Shown here: in pieces, positions 31,722 through 42,403 of the stretch
Layout: every line of letters starts with the position of its first letter
Numbering within the stretch: position 1 is the first letter of the stretch
Source of the DNA: Lentinus brumalis
Taxonomy: Eukaryota > Basidiomycota > Agaricomycetes > Polyporales > Polyporaceae
Length of the DNA stretch: 64,000 nt
Direction: 5' to 3'
Assembly: GCA_001792895.1 (NCBI GenBank)
Contig: MARA01000056.1
Location: 124,001 to 188,000 of the forward strand
Made by a program: the position numbers and the translations under genes
The notes under the pieces: model-generated
The model's input: the letters and a program-made list of their open reading frames with translations, nothing else
Database searches by the model: none
What the model was told of the DNA's origin: nothing

Positions 31722-33237
31722 GCGGGGAAGAATTCCTGGCCTGTGGAGATAGCTGGCGTCGCCACCGTGAGTTTGCTCCCCGCGTTGTTGTCGCGCGCTC
31801 GCGCTAACTCGGAGGCTTTGTGTCCAGCGCGCCCGGGTGGATCTGGTAACTTTACTGAATCACTTCACCATAAGCCTCCGTCTCCTGACACGGACACGCC
31901 ATGGCGTCAGCATTCTCGTGACACACTGGAACTATCCGTTTCTCGTCTGGATTCCCTATCTTTCACATTACATACCGCACGCTCGTTGTCTTCGCCCATG
32001 TTACCCCGTTTCCCATTTGTGTCGCATCATCATCCTACACCACTCCTTCATCTGGCATCTCGCATTCGGTTCTGGAACTGGGACTGTGTTGCATCACCTC
32101 ATCTGACGTCCGCATCATCTGACGTCCACATCCCCTGTATACTCCCTGTACTTTTACGAAGCACTTCCATAGACGTACCCTCACCGTGTAATGCATACAT
32201 ACCATCATCCCTTGTGTACCAGTGGTAGACGGCAAGGCTCAAGAGCCAATAGCAGACCGCTCCGTCATCTTTATGTAACGCAGTATGCGGGCATCAAACG
32301 CTGCAGTAGACTTCCCGGCACAGACGAACGCGAGGCTGCCTGCAGGGCGCAGGGTGTCCGGCGACTCGGGCCCCTGCTCCTGGCGTCCGAGTCTGAAGCT
32401 TACCCTTCAATCATGATGTGCACAATCGCGCAACTCCCGCAAAGGGTGCGCATCCGCCAACTGTGGCCTTGGAAGACGCACAGCTTGCGCAGATGATAGC
32501 GTGCCCACTGCCGAAGACCCAATCACGAAACGAGGCCGCGGATGCATACGCGTACGAGCTCCCGTTAAGCTTAAGCTCGTGCTGCTCACACGACGGGGCC
32601 TTGTGCTCGCCATTGGGAGATAAGTAGCGAGTTCTTCAGCGGCCTCCTTTGGGGCATGGAGGTTACGCGACGGTGGAGTCGGAGGCGGTTGGCGACGGAT
32701 ATGTTAGGGAACCCAAGCGCTGCGCGCTCGTGCTCCATGTTCACGTTCCCGGGGTGAGAGCAGGTGAGAGTGCGGGGTAGCGAGAAGGATGTTCGTGGAG
32801 CTGGCTGCGTTCGCAAGTAGAGAGGCTTAGTACCGTGTCCGACGCCAACGGGTGCTATTCCTGTGGGCGGTGAACGGTAGGCGGTCGGAATCATATGAGT
32901 AGGGTCGGGCGACCGAGCTCCATCGCGCTTTAGAGGCGGCCGGAGTGTGCCTGTGTTGGACGGACTGTGCAGTACGTGCAGCAGCACCATGCCGGTGATT
33001 CAACGGACTTAGCGTTCGTATTTCATCAACGGACGTTTGCCATGAGGCGTTGATGTCTCGCGGGTGTCATGCTGTTCCCTGAGCCGAGTTATTATGGAGT
33101 GCAGAATCAGTACCTGCACGGTCTTGTCTACTCAATCACAATACTGCTACATAAGTATCACGGGAACGAAGTGGGAAGTGAGAAATGGGAGTCGATAACG
33201 TACAAGCAGCACTCCACGCAGCGCATCGCACTCCCCG
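31722..33237. other. no gene seen
   Basis: Convergent region between the Ser/Pro-rich gene and the MetE-like gene. CT-rich and low-complexity stretches at 31900-32160. No supported coding sequence. Confidence 0.45.
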
Positions 33238-35244
33238 CTAGGTCTCTCCCCACACCATGTGAGCCACGTCCCTGACCAGCTTGAGCTTCTTCACCATGTC
33301 CTAGCAGATGAAAACGTCCAAGCCGAAGGCAAAGTCAGTTGGAGACAACATAAATGGGAGCTGCGCAAGACGCCCCACCTCGTGCGTGACGAACGCAAAT
33401 CCCCGCGAATGGGACGCGAAGCCGCACTGGGGACTGATACTGAGCCTGCCGATTTGTCGGAATGCGTCAGCATGTAGCCACAGGCAGCGACGAGCGAGCA
33501 CCACCGCGTCAGGTGTCAGGGCGGTATGTATGTAGCGACTGCGAGACGAGGGGAGACGTACTGGTTCAGCGCCTCTTCCTCTGTTCTCGGGATCTCCCCG
33601 TGAGCTATCACCTCCGCCGCCTGCATGATACGCCCGCGCAGTTCGTCCGGGTCTTCTAGCTGTTCAGTGTTGGTGCGTTGTGTGTCCACGGAGCGCCCCA
33701 AGGCGGTTTCAGCCACAGGAGTCGTCAGATACGCGGGCTACACAGAAGGGGAGATGGGCGCAAAGGTACGCACTACAGGAGTCTTTGTGGACACCAGTCC
33801 GAGAACGACCCTCTTGTTTGGCGGGAGGTAGCGCAGGGGCGCAAAGCTTCCGGCTTCTTTGGTGTCGTACTCGAGCTGCCGGCGGTATGAGATATGTATG
33901 AGACGGGACTTAGTCGGGGGAGTAGAAGGGGTGGAGGGGAGAGACGCACGTAGTAGCAGTCGAAGTCGAGCGTGGTCAGCAGCTTGCGCGCGATGTTGTC
34001 ATATGGTCCCCGGGTGAAAGGAGAACCGTCAGGCTGACAAGAGGGTCAGGCGTCAGGCTCAAGCCAGAACAGGGCCGGCTCGGAGGATAACTGACCTTGA
34101 CGTTGCCACGGCAGATGTGCAATCCGATGGTCATGTCCCGGGGCTTATCGCGGAGACAGTCGTTGTAGACGTCGAGGTACAGCTGGAACAGTTCTTCTGG
34201 GTCCACGCCCGCTTGCTCCATGCGCCCTCTCCATTCCGAGTCGCAGAAGCAAGATAGGATAGGGTCGTCGATCTGCAACTTTCCTTCCAATCGCCAAGCA
34301 ACATGAGCCTCGCAAAGCCCGTGGGCTATAAGGTGACAGACTTACGACATCCTCGAGCATATAGGTTGCGAATCTCTTCTCTGTATATCCTCGATACGTC
34401 TGCGAAATATTCGACTGGATGGGGATGCTCATCAGAGGTATCGAGTAGGGAGCGTGTCTCTTCGGGTCAACTCACCATCATTCGTGTAGGCCGTCGGCTC
34501 GTACGTATATTTCCCATGGCGAAAGTGGTACCATTCCGGTGCACCGATCGTCAGCTTGATCTTGGACACGTTCTGTAGCACCGCGGTGAGACCGGTTGGA
34601 GGCACGGAAGAACGTCAAGCATCTGTCCACATACTTGCGATCCCGCAACCTCCTTCATGAACTCAAACTCGTCTCCGTACACTGACGATGTCCTCCGCAA
34701 TCTCTCCTGTGGACGATTACATCAGCGCCCATAGGCGACTGCATGGGGTTAGAGTGTACCACGCATATGTGTGTCACAGGCCAAGCTTGAACGAAGTTGA
34801 AGGGCTGGAGAGCATGGTGAGCGCTCCAGAAAGAGTGGGGAATGGTATAGATTACCTGGAACATATACTCGGGAGCTGCGGACCCATGTTCTGAGTTCAG
34901 TATCACCACAACCGCCGGCGATCGATGACACGTACCGTCGGGGACATCTTTCAAGCCACTCAGTTTGTCGTAGAAACCAGTATAGAATATGTCTCTATAT
35001 GCGAGTCGATGTCAGCGAAGCGTAGAACCCGACGGGAAGCTTAAACTCGCCTTCGAAACTCTCCGTCGGTAATGACTTCGAAGCCCAAGTCGAGTTGCAG
35101 CCTGACAATCTCCGCAATGCAGGCATCTTCGCAAGCCCGGAGCTCCTCGACAGTACACTTGCCGAGCTCGTGGTCGGATCTGTTCTGCAAGAGGATGTCC
35201 GGACGCTTGAGGGAGCCAATGTGTTCCGCGCGGGGACCAGACAT
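33238..35244 (-). CDS. MetE-like zinc methyltransferase (cobalamin-independent methionine synthase C-terminal-domain family)
   Basis: Twelve exons join in phase to 369 residues: 35051-35244, 34936-34994, 34856-34875, 34635-34706, 34476-34572, 34346-34414, 34096-34283, 33950-34033, 33777-33875, 33562-33659, 33379-33445, 33238-33300. Blocks: AEHIGSLKRPDIL, GFEVITDGEFRR, TIGAPEWYHFRHGKYTY, KLQIDDPILSCFCDSEW, VYNDCLRDKP, GLHICRGN, LEYDTKEAGSFAPLRYLP, RVVLGLVSTKTP, SISPQCGFASHSRG and VKKLKLVRDVAHMVWGE. The zinc ligands of the MetE catalytic domain (H-x-C in GLHICRGN, Glu in LEYD, Cys in SPQCG) are all present. It has only the catalytic barrel, half the size of true MetE, like the stand-alone MetE-like proteins common in fungi. 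The methyl acceptor is unknown. Intron 1 is a GC-AG intron (GCGAGT...ATATAG). A 149-bp intron 3 may hide a small exon. Confidence 0.85.
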
Positions 35245-36479
35245 AGGAGGGGGAAAACACAGAGTGTATCTGGGGTGGGGAGGTATTCTGAGTTTATATT
35301 CTTTGTACACCGGTAGATAACCGGTCAGCAACGGATGCCATGGCAGAGACCGGTTCCCGCAGCCGAACATTCATGGAGGCAGGACTTAGGATGGATCGAG
35401 CAAGATATGAGGCGGCCGAATGGGCGCAGTCACAGGGCCGAAAATGCGACGATAGTGGCGTTTCTCAGCGCCGTTGCAATAGAGTCCAGCGAGCACCGGA
35501 TCGCAGCCGTGCGGGAGCAATGCTTGAGTGCACTTTAGGTCCGAAGGAGTGCAGAAGTGGTAAATGAGATGCTGCGAGCGCGAGCAGGCCGCACTCGGAG
35601 ACGACCTCGGGGTGGACGGATATGGAGGGGAGCGTGCCAGCGTCGAAGACATGTCTAGTAGGATCCGAGTGGGCGCAGCATGTCAGCGTCGTGTGTATTA
35701 GATTGATCGTTCGAGCATCAATACCTTGAAGTTTAGTGTACACCCCGCAGGAAGTCATGCGACAACGTGGTAGATGTTTGACAGCGGCGCCCCTGGATGA
35801 TCGCACTTTTATGGTACTACATATGACCATCTTGCACTGCAGCGAGGTCAGAGGCACAAGCAACCAAGGGTCCACACATTCATGGGAGGCCTGCTGTCGT
35901 TCGGGGTGAGGGTGGCCATGGAACGAGACATTTGGTCGGGCCATTGGGCCCAAGGTCAAGTTACCGCGGACATCGTGTAGTACCGCAACCATCCGGACCT
36001 CAAGTACCACTGCAGCTGCGTATCCAACGTCAGATAAAGCATACGTGGAAGAGTGTACGAGGACGCACTGGGTTGGCGTAAGTCTTCTATCGCCTGAAGT
36101 GAGTGGTACTGAGTTAAGTAAGTACTGTGTCAAAGTGCATGTAAAGTACGTTACCTGGCAGCAGGGAAATATCACGGTTCGCAACGGACAGTGATACTTG
36201 TTTCTCCCAGCATGAATTGTGATTGATACTTACTTGTATCTGAAAACAGGACCAGGCTCGCGTCAAGCCTCGCGCGCCGACGATGCCGACGCAGGCCACG
36301 CGAGGAGCACGCGCGTGGTGACCAGATTCAAGGGGTCGTGAGACGATCACCCTTCCCGGTGAAAATATGACGATGGCTCTGTTTGTGCAGACGCGCGCAC
36401 GTGCGAGCGTTCACTGCCTGATATGGTCAAGGCGGAGCGTTGCTTTCGTCCTCGAGGTCGGTTTCTCTGGCTTTCGTCG
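35245..36479. other. no confident gene
   Basis: About 1.2 kb upstream of both the MetE-like gene (minus) and the zinc-finger gene (plus). A long minus-strand frame (35465-36184) lacks splice partners, family resemblance or coding-like composition. Confidence 0.4.
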
Positions 36480-36491
36480 GGCATAAAGGAC
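36480..36491 (+). promoter_or_regulatory. TATA-like box of zinc-finger gene 2
   Basis: GGCATAAAGG about 80 bp upstream of the ATG at 36568, at normal fungal spacing. Confidence 0.35.
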
Positions 36492-36567
36492 GAAGACACC
36501 ATGGGCCACCCTAAACACAGCTCTTGCCTCGCTCGCTCACTCTGCGACCCTCCTCCTCCTCCCCGCG

Positions 36568-37823
36568 ATGATGACCTCCCATCCCTTCCCCGTCTCAGCA
36601 CCTCCCCAGTTCGATTCTAGCCTGTGGGACCGCTTTAGACAGTACCTCTCCTCGTCTGCATACGTGCACGATACCCTGTGTGAGGACGGATCTTTGGGCT
36701 CAAGCTCGTACTATATCGTCGCCAGCGAAGACACATTCTCGCACCCCGCAGACCACACGCTTTCAGATAACTAGTGAGTACATACAGGTTCACCCTCTTT
36801 CTCCCGCTTAACACTCTGCCATGAAGTTCCAACTTGCCACCGGCAAGCAGGTCCACTGCGAGGCTGAACAAGTATGCTTTCGCGCAGGCCCCTGTACTCG
36901 CGCCGACACCCGCCACTCCCGAATTCGATGCCATTGACGACTTTGCACTCCCACCACCATTCTTGAGCTCCAGTTCGGGTACATCCCCGAGCTACGCGCA
37001 GGACGCGGTTCCTTACAACGCGTTGGGAACCATCTGTAGGCTTCCCTCTCCCAGCGAGCAAGCCCCTCCAGTATGCATCGCGCCCGCTCTCATAACTGCC
37101 CCGTCCACAAGCATGGACGCGCCCTTTGCCATAGCGCCCGGTGAGCCACCCGCGCGCACTCGTCTTCGCCACACGGCACCCCGCGTGCCCAATTTCCTAC
37201 CCCCCGGTGAGCCACACCCGCGCACTCGTACACACCCCATACATCCCCGCGCGCCCTATCCGAGGCCCTCCCCGGAGCGGCACTCTCCTTGGGGCGAGCT
37301 CATCATCACCACGCGTCGCAACGTTCAAATTTCCCTCTCTTCCCCCTCCTCCTCCTCTTCCTCCTCTTCCTCCTCTTCATCTAAAGCCCCGGCACGCGCG
37401 TCGTCTAACCCGTGGAAGTGCCCGCACTGCCCGTACGTCCAGCGCAACCGGCGCACCCCCGACCTCAAACGGCACATCAAGACGCACGCGGCCCCGGGCC
37501 AGCCCCCGGAGTGGGTGTGCTGCGGGGTGCCCGTCTTCGACGCTGCGGCGCACAACGTGCCGGCGGCGGTGCTGGAAAAGGGCGAGGTGTGGTGGTTCAA
37601 CGGGGCGCTCATGATTGGCGGGTGCAAGAAGACGTTCACGCGGAGGGACGCGTATGCCCGGCATCTGAAGCGCGAGGAGGAGAGGCGTTTGAAGCGCGAG
37701 CAGGAGAGGCGTTCGAGGGGCGAGGAGGAGAGGCGTTCGAGGGACGAGGAGGAGTGGTGCGTTGGGGACCCGTACGGGCCGTATCAGCTCGGGAACGCGC
37801 CGGAGGCGGATGAGGATTGCTGA
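36568..37823 (+). CDS. C2H2-type zinc-finger protein, paralogue of 20213-21419
   Basis: Exons 36568-36773 and 36827-37823 with a 53-bp phase-2 intron (GTGAGT donor, ATGAAG acceptor), giving 400 residues. The intron splits the Tyr of an SDN-Y join, the same place as in the paralogue (SRN-Y). The N-terminal part is acidic and Ser-rich, the middle is Pro/Thr/Arg-rich, then a poly-Ser tract. The zinc region (about residues 265-345) reads WKCPHCPYVQRNRRTPDLKR then HIKTH (C-x2-C-x14-H-x3-H), then VCCGVPV and GGCKKTFTRRDAYARHLKR. The tail has imperfect repeats of KREEERR/SRGEEERR, an arginine/glutamate helix. It is likely a nuclear DNA-binding protein of a lineage-expanded family; targets are unknown. 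Confidence 0.75.
37337..37380. repeat. TCC/TCT poly-Ser tract
   Basis: Trinucleotide run coding about 15 Ser residues just before the zinc fingers, at the position matching the poly-Ser tract of the paralogue near 20730. Confidence 0.75.
37681..37755 (+). repeat. short coding repeat (K/S-R-E/G-E-E-R-R)
   Basis: Four imperfect units of about 21 bp (GAGGAGAGGCGTTYGA...) encoding EERRLKR, QERRSRG, EERRSRD and EEW at the end of the zinc-finger gene. Confidence 0.6.
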
Positions 37824-38411
37824 CGCTGGGTATGTACTCTACATGTGGAAGCACGGGGAGGGTTCTTCTGTTGGTGGTGGAGATCGCGCTGGCGCCGTTG
37901 CTGTATCTTTGAATTGTCCTGTAGTGTACGATGACCTGAATGTCAGATTCGAGATTCCAGTAGCTGCGCTCGAAGAACAGCCATGTCTGGTTGGGTGGCA
38001 GCGGGGCGCGGCGCATCAGGTGCGTTGCTCAATTATAATCATGCTCTCCACCTCTGTTCTTCCCCTCCAAATGCGCGCATGTCGCGCCGGCTCACCGCGG
38101 TCCAGCGACCATTGGCGATGTTTCAGTGTCAGGTATCGACGTCCGATCGACGATGTCGTGAGCCTGTGGCTCCGCAAACGCGGTGCGGTCGAGAACATCG
38201 TGCATTTTAGGCGTACAAGAGAGCCCAGACATCATAGACGACCTCGCAGACTTCCGCCATCGCCATCGTGACTGAGTAAAGGGAGCGCAATCTCTGGGAT
38301 GGAGGAGTGTCATAACTGTATCGAAACGTACGTCTCCCTCAGATGCTCTCATCTCGCTGAAATCTCACCCCGATGACAAGGTCGTTATCACAGGTCGCGG
38401 TCACTGCTATC
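37824..38411. other. no gene seen
   Basis: Spacer of about 590 bp after the zinc-finger gene. A short near-repeat of a TCGAC(G/C)ATG-type motif is present. No supported coding sequence. Confidence 0.4.
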
Positions 38412-39009
38412 ATCTATGCTTGCGAGCGATATTGCTGCCCGGCGGGACAGGCGAGAAGCCGCCGCCGCGTGGTTGAATGAAGTCGAATGCAGACGGCTAC
38501 TGGAGCTGGACGTCCCCTCAAATCTCGTTCTCGACCTGCGGAAGCGAGGGTGAGCGTCTGAACCCTTGAACGGCAAGACGACTGCGATAGGTATGCCCAC
38601 CCGTTTTACTGCTGTGACTAGCACTTACCCACACACGACTACGTCTACAGGATGCTCAGGCGGATTCACAGGCAAGCGTAGGTCGAGCTCGGAAACACCG
38701 CTGTCGCGCGGAGGCAGCTAAAGGTGTGCGGTCTTGTTAGCGGCACATCAGTCGACGAGCTTGAATGCCTGCAGGCCGGCTTGATGGACCCTCAACCGCC
38801 TCGGAGCAAGTGGAGAAGTTCTTTCATGGGTGAACTCCCAACTTGACTTGTTGCTCGCATACGCTGACGACACACCGGCAGCGATATCTGCCCCTGCTGG
38901 GCTCCTCGCGCGTGTTTTGACTCATCCTGCGCTATTCGAACCCGATAGAGCTTTCACGAACTCTATCCTTAAGTACGCCGCTACGCCATCCGCCACGGTC
39001 CGGAAATAG
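38412..39009 (+). pseudogene. unrecognised gene fragment, frame not continuous
   Basis: Two stretches read like protein but do not join cleanly. The first, from an ATG near 38416, gives MLASDIAARRDRREAAAAWL and LELDVPSNLVLDLRKRG, ending at a GTGAGC donor near 38551. The second, about 38805-39009, gives VLSWVNSQLDLLLAYADDTP, then PAGLLARVLTHPALFEPDRA, ending in a TAG. The region between contains another open stretch (VSGTSVDELECLQAGLMD) in a different frame, and a stop blocks direct continuation. I do not recognise the family. It is a degenerate gene, or one with an intron I cannot place. Confidence 0.3.
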
Positions 39010-39201
39010 AGCTCGATAGCGTGAGCAGTGTGAGTCAACACCCATCACAACGGCGAGTCGCGGCTAGAAGCCTTGACATAGCCTCACCAACACAATACGT
39101 TGGTGAGCGATGCCGTCTTGCTCTTCCATCGACCTTGACTAAGACCAAGTTGCTCCATCGGCAGGACTCGGACCCGCACTCTTTAGGGACCTGGGCTCGC
39201 C

Positions 39202-40259
39202 ATGCCGCAGTGTCAAGCTCTGCCTACTGGACGCTGCCAGAAGAGCGCCCAGGAACCGGGGCTGTACTGTGCTGAACATACCACCGAGGCAACGAAGCAC
39301 GTCGACGCATACAACACGACGAAGAGGGAGGCCGACGCGCTGGAGATCCTTGTCGCAGACTTCTCAAAGGCCAATGTATCGGAGCAGATCATGCGCGACT
39401 TCGACGAGGCGAGCACTGCGGCGGCAGTCCTGAAGGCGTATGCGGACCGCTTGGATAGGGCTATCAAGGTGGCGGAGGAGTACCAGGTACAATTTGGTGC
39501 CGAGAGTGCGTTCGTCGTGACGCTCCTTGCTTGCATCGAGAGTTTAGCTGAACGAGGATGCAGACCACTTGGCCTCGAAGGAGTCCGTCGCCGAACTCGG
39601 GAAGAAGAGGGACGCCGCTCTCGAGGTTCTCGCCAAAGCTGAGTTGTGCAAGTCGGTGCTGAGGGAGTTGGAGCCCAGATCGTAAGTCAGCGCGTCGGGC
39701 AATGCTGGAGGCTGTACTGACACACACGCATAGGGCTGTTACCTCAAAACCTCGTCGAGCGCAAGCAGCGGAGAATCGATGCCAGGCGTACCTTGAGACC
39801 GAAGGATGTAGTCCTTGTCCCGACCCGGCAGCGGAAGGCCTGCGGTTCTGTCTTGCACATCACGCAAAGCACAGTTCGTCACTGTCCGAACTGGAGAAGG
39901 CGAGACTACAGTGCCGCGAGTCTCTCGACGACTACGAGAGCGTCTTCGGAAGCGGCTCTCGGGCGGAGACTATCAAGTTCCTACAGAAGTACGTCGTCAG
40001 CGTCAGGATGGTGATGGAGCATCTGGAGGAGCACCAGCAGCAGTTCCAGTGCAAAAGTACGTACGAACGACTCGTTGTCCGAGTCGATGTTGACTCATCG
40101 TTCGCAGCGGGGGAGCAGCATGCAGTAGCTATATCTGAACTGGAGCAGAGGCGAAAGAAGGCCATGTCGAAGGTTGATGACCTGGTCTTATGGGACAATG
40201 TGGTCTCCCTAGCTAAGGTGCGAGTTGGACGAGTGTCTTCCGAAGTGGATGGACGCTGA
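39202..40259 (+). CDS. orphan family protein with two Cys-His/helical modules
   Basis: Exons 39202-39505, 39564-39681, 39734-40056 and 40108-40259 (introns 58, 52 and 51 bp) join in phase, giving 298 residues. Module A: MPQCQALP, GRCQKSA, LYCAEH, helices to EEYQVQFGAE. Module B (from about residue 155): NRCQAYLETEG, SPCPDP, RFCLAHH, helices to EEHQQQFQCK. Each module ends at a phase-1 intron. The intron between the modules is in phase 2, as in the genes at 16264 and 40642. The tail is helical (ISELEQRRKKAMSKVDDL). The four-exon plan is identical to the minus-strand gene 23 kb away, so the two clusters share ancestry. No stop or frameshift is seen. The function is unknown. Confidence 0.72.
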
Positions 40260-40641
40260 CGGTCGTGTCGAATCTGCAGAAAGCGGCTCCGTTTGGCTCG
40301 CTCGCGTTCTTCGTGATGTTGATATGCATTGTGTTGAGTCAGTGAGGCATCCACACGCGTGGTTGCGCTCATGTCTCTTCGATAGTAGCAGCAACTTCTC
40401 GGCCCTCCCACTGCACGAGTACTGTAGGAGACGCTCATACATCGCAGGCAATTCACTTCCCATAATGGGACCGACCACCCTCTGCGGATCTACACAGGGA
40501 TCATTGCGTTCCTGTCGAAGCTGAACTCTATCAGACCGACGCGTGTGCCACGCGGAGCGAGTCAAATGAATCTGTCATTGCCATCCACCCTTGTCCGTGC
40601 GCAACGTGCTTATATTCTTGTTGCTTCTCCCCAGCTCGAGT
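40260..40641. other. no gene seen
   Basis: Promoter-sized spacer between two tandem family genes. Confidence 0.5.
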
Positions 40642-41876
40642 ATGCGACAGTGCCGTGCTCGGACCACCGGAGACGACGGGCAGCAGACGCGATGCAAGAC
40701 CCAGCCGCCGCTCAACATGAAGTACTGCCAGAGGTGCTACACGGCATATCGAAGACAGACAGACGCATACAAGAAGGCGACGAAGGAGGCCGAAGAGCTG
40801 GAGGTGCCAGTAAAGACCCTCATGAGTACGGGCGTGTGGGGATGCAAGGACTCGGAGGAGGTCAGTCTGATCCGGGTGATGGCGAAGACCTACGCCGAGT
40901 GTCTGGAGCGGGCGATCCAGGGAAGGGAGGAGCATCACATGCAATTCTTCGTCGAAGGTCCGTAGTTCTGGATGTTGGGAGAGCGTCGTAGTCGAGGCTG
41001 GAGGTTGCTCGTGTGCTTTCTTTAGCGGACGCTGCCCATCAGGAGTACCTGGACACTCTTCGAGAGAAGCGAAAAGACGCGCTCGCGTTCCTGGACAAGG
41101 TCGCAGACCGAAAGCACCCGCTGTCGAAGCTGGAGCTGGATCAGAAGCCTCGAGAAGAGGCTGAGAGAATGCGGCATGAGCTCGATGGAGCTCGGCTGAG
41201 GCGGCTCGAACGGGAGAAACAGAGGCTGGTAAGGAACGAGCGCGACAAGTAGGTGCATTTGGACGCATACATAGACAACATAGCTCACGTCTCGACCAAC
41301 CTTCAGAGAGAATGCGACCGCGAAGAACAGCGCCGTCATGGCGCGCTGTGCCGCTCGACTTGTATACGAGGAACAAACCCGCTGCACCATCCCCGTCCCT
41401 TCACACCAGTTGTTCTGTCATGCCCATCGTGAAGAACACCGCGCTGCTGCATCTAAACTCAAGCAAGTCAATCGAGCCGTCGAAGAGGCTTGCTCCAAGC
41501 TCGACGCGATGCTCGACGCGATGCTGCTGAGCAACGTCGAGCCGCGTCGTGCGTCTATGGACGACGTCAAAATGGAACTCAAACGCTGGCTCGCTGCTCT
41601 CAAGAAGAGATTCAGCTGGCGGAATTGCATCAACAGCGGTTCCAGTGCAAAGGTATGCACTCTTCCGTTCTCATGCACCGTGTCACGTCGGTCTACGTTG
41701 AAATCAACCTCGGAATCACAGCTACAGCCAATGCGCAACACGCTAGCGACATGGCCAAGGTGAGATCGAACCGCGACGATGTCAAGGGAATCGTGGGGTG
41801 TACAATCACCGATGAGGCGTCAACAGGTCCTGGGTCCGGACCGCAGTTAGTGTTGGTGAGCGCCTCGACGACATAA
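40642..41876 (+). pseudogene. two-module orphan family gene with a one-base frameshift in module B
   Basis: Exons 40642-40957, 41026-41248, 41307-41652 and 41722-41876. Exon 1 is 316 nt, exactly as in the relative at 16264. Module A: MRQCRART, QTRCKT, KYCQRC (the final His is replaced by Cys), helices to REEHHMQFFVE. The tail has an Arg/Glu-rich helix (RRLEREKQRLVRNERDK). Module B: MARCAARLVY, QTRCTIP, LFCHAH, then helices. Near 41610 the frame breaks: KRWLAAL continues in another frame as QEEIQLAELHQQRFQCK, consistent with loss of one base. With that base restored, exon 3 would end in phase 1 as in relatives. It is a recent pseudogene or a base-calling error. It is the clear paralogue of 15039-16264. 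Confidence 0.6.
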
Positions 41877-42403
41877 AATGTGCGTAGAACTTCAACTCAA
41901 CGCGGGGCCCGCTATTCCAGGGCCAAGTGGCGTCGGGAATCGGTGTATACTGCGGGATCAGCATCTTCCTCGCGATTACAGGGTTCGGCATGTCAACGTT
42001 GCGGTCCACGCGATGAGGCGATAGTAGGAACAACTGACCGTAGTGGTGGATGCAAGTTCAACGTCGAAGTTGAAGCCTGTGAGTCGGGTACCATCAACGC
42101 TTGAAGTATATCTGTTGCAGCCACGGTCACCATACAGTTGCTTTGCTTGATGGTGGCCGCACACGCTCGCAGGCGCACGCACTCAGACCACAGCAGCGCG
42201 CCGCGACGTCGGTCCGTCGCGGCATTCAATCAGCATTCACGATCAACAACGCATTACATCCACACAGACGGCGTGGATGCGAACCCCCGGCCCAATGGGC
42301 GTTGCATATGTAAGAGAACGAGTACTCACCACTCTCTGGCCTTGTAATCTCTCCCCTCAGTAGCTGTACGAACGGTCGATCCCCGCCTCTCAGACGCCTC
42401 CAA
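41877..42403. other. no gene seen
   Basis: Spacer between a family gene and a probable relic. No supported feature. Confidence 0.45.

Noticed and set aside
35465..36184. Long minus-strand open frame (about 239 codons) between the MetE-like and zinc-finger genes
   Set aside because: No family resemblance, no splice-linked neighbours and Cys/Ser/His-rich composition typical of noncoding GC-rich DNA.
39702..40259. Treating module B of the 39.2-kb locus as its own gene
   Set aside because: It has no in-frame ATG before the module and is joined to the upstream exon by a strong GTAAGT/GCATAG intron in phase.
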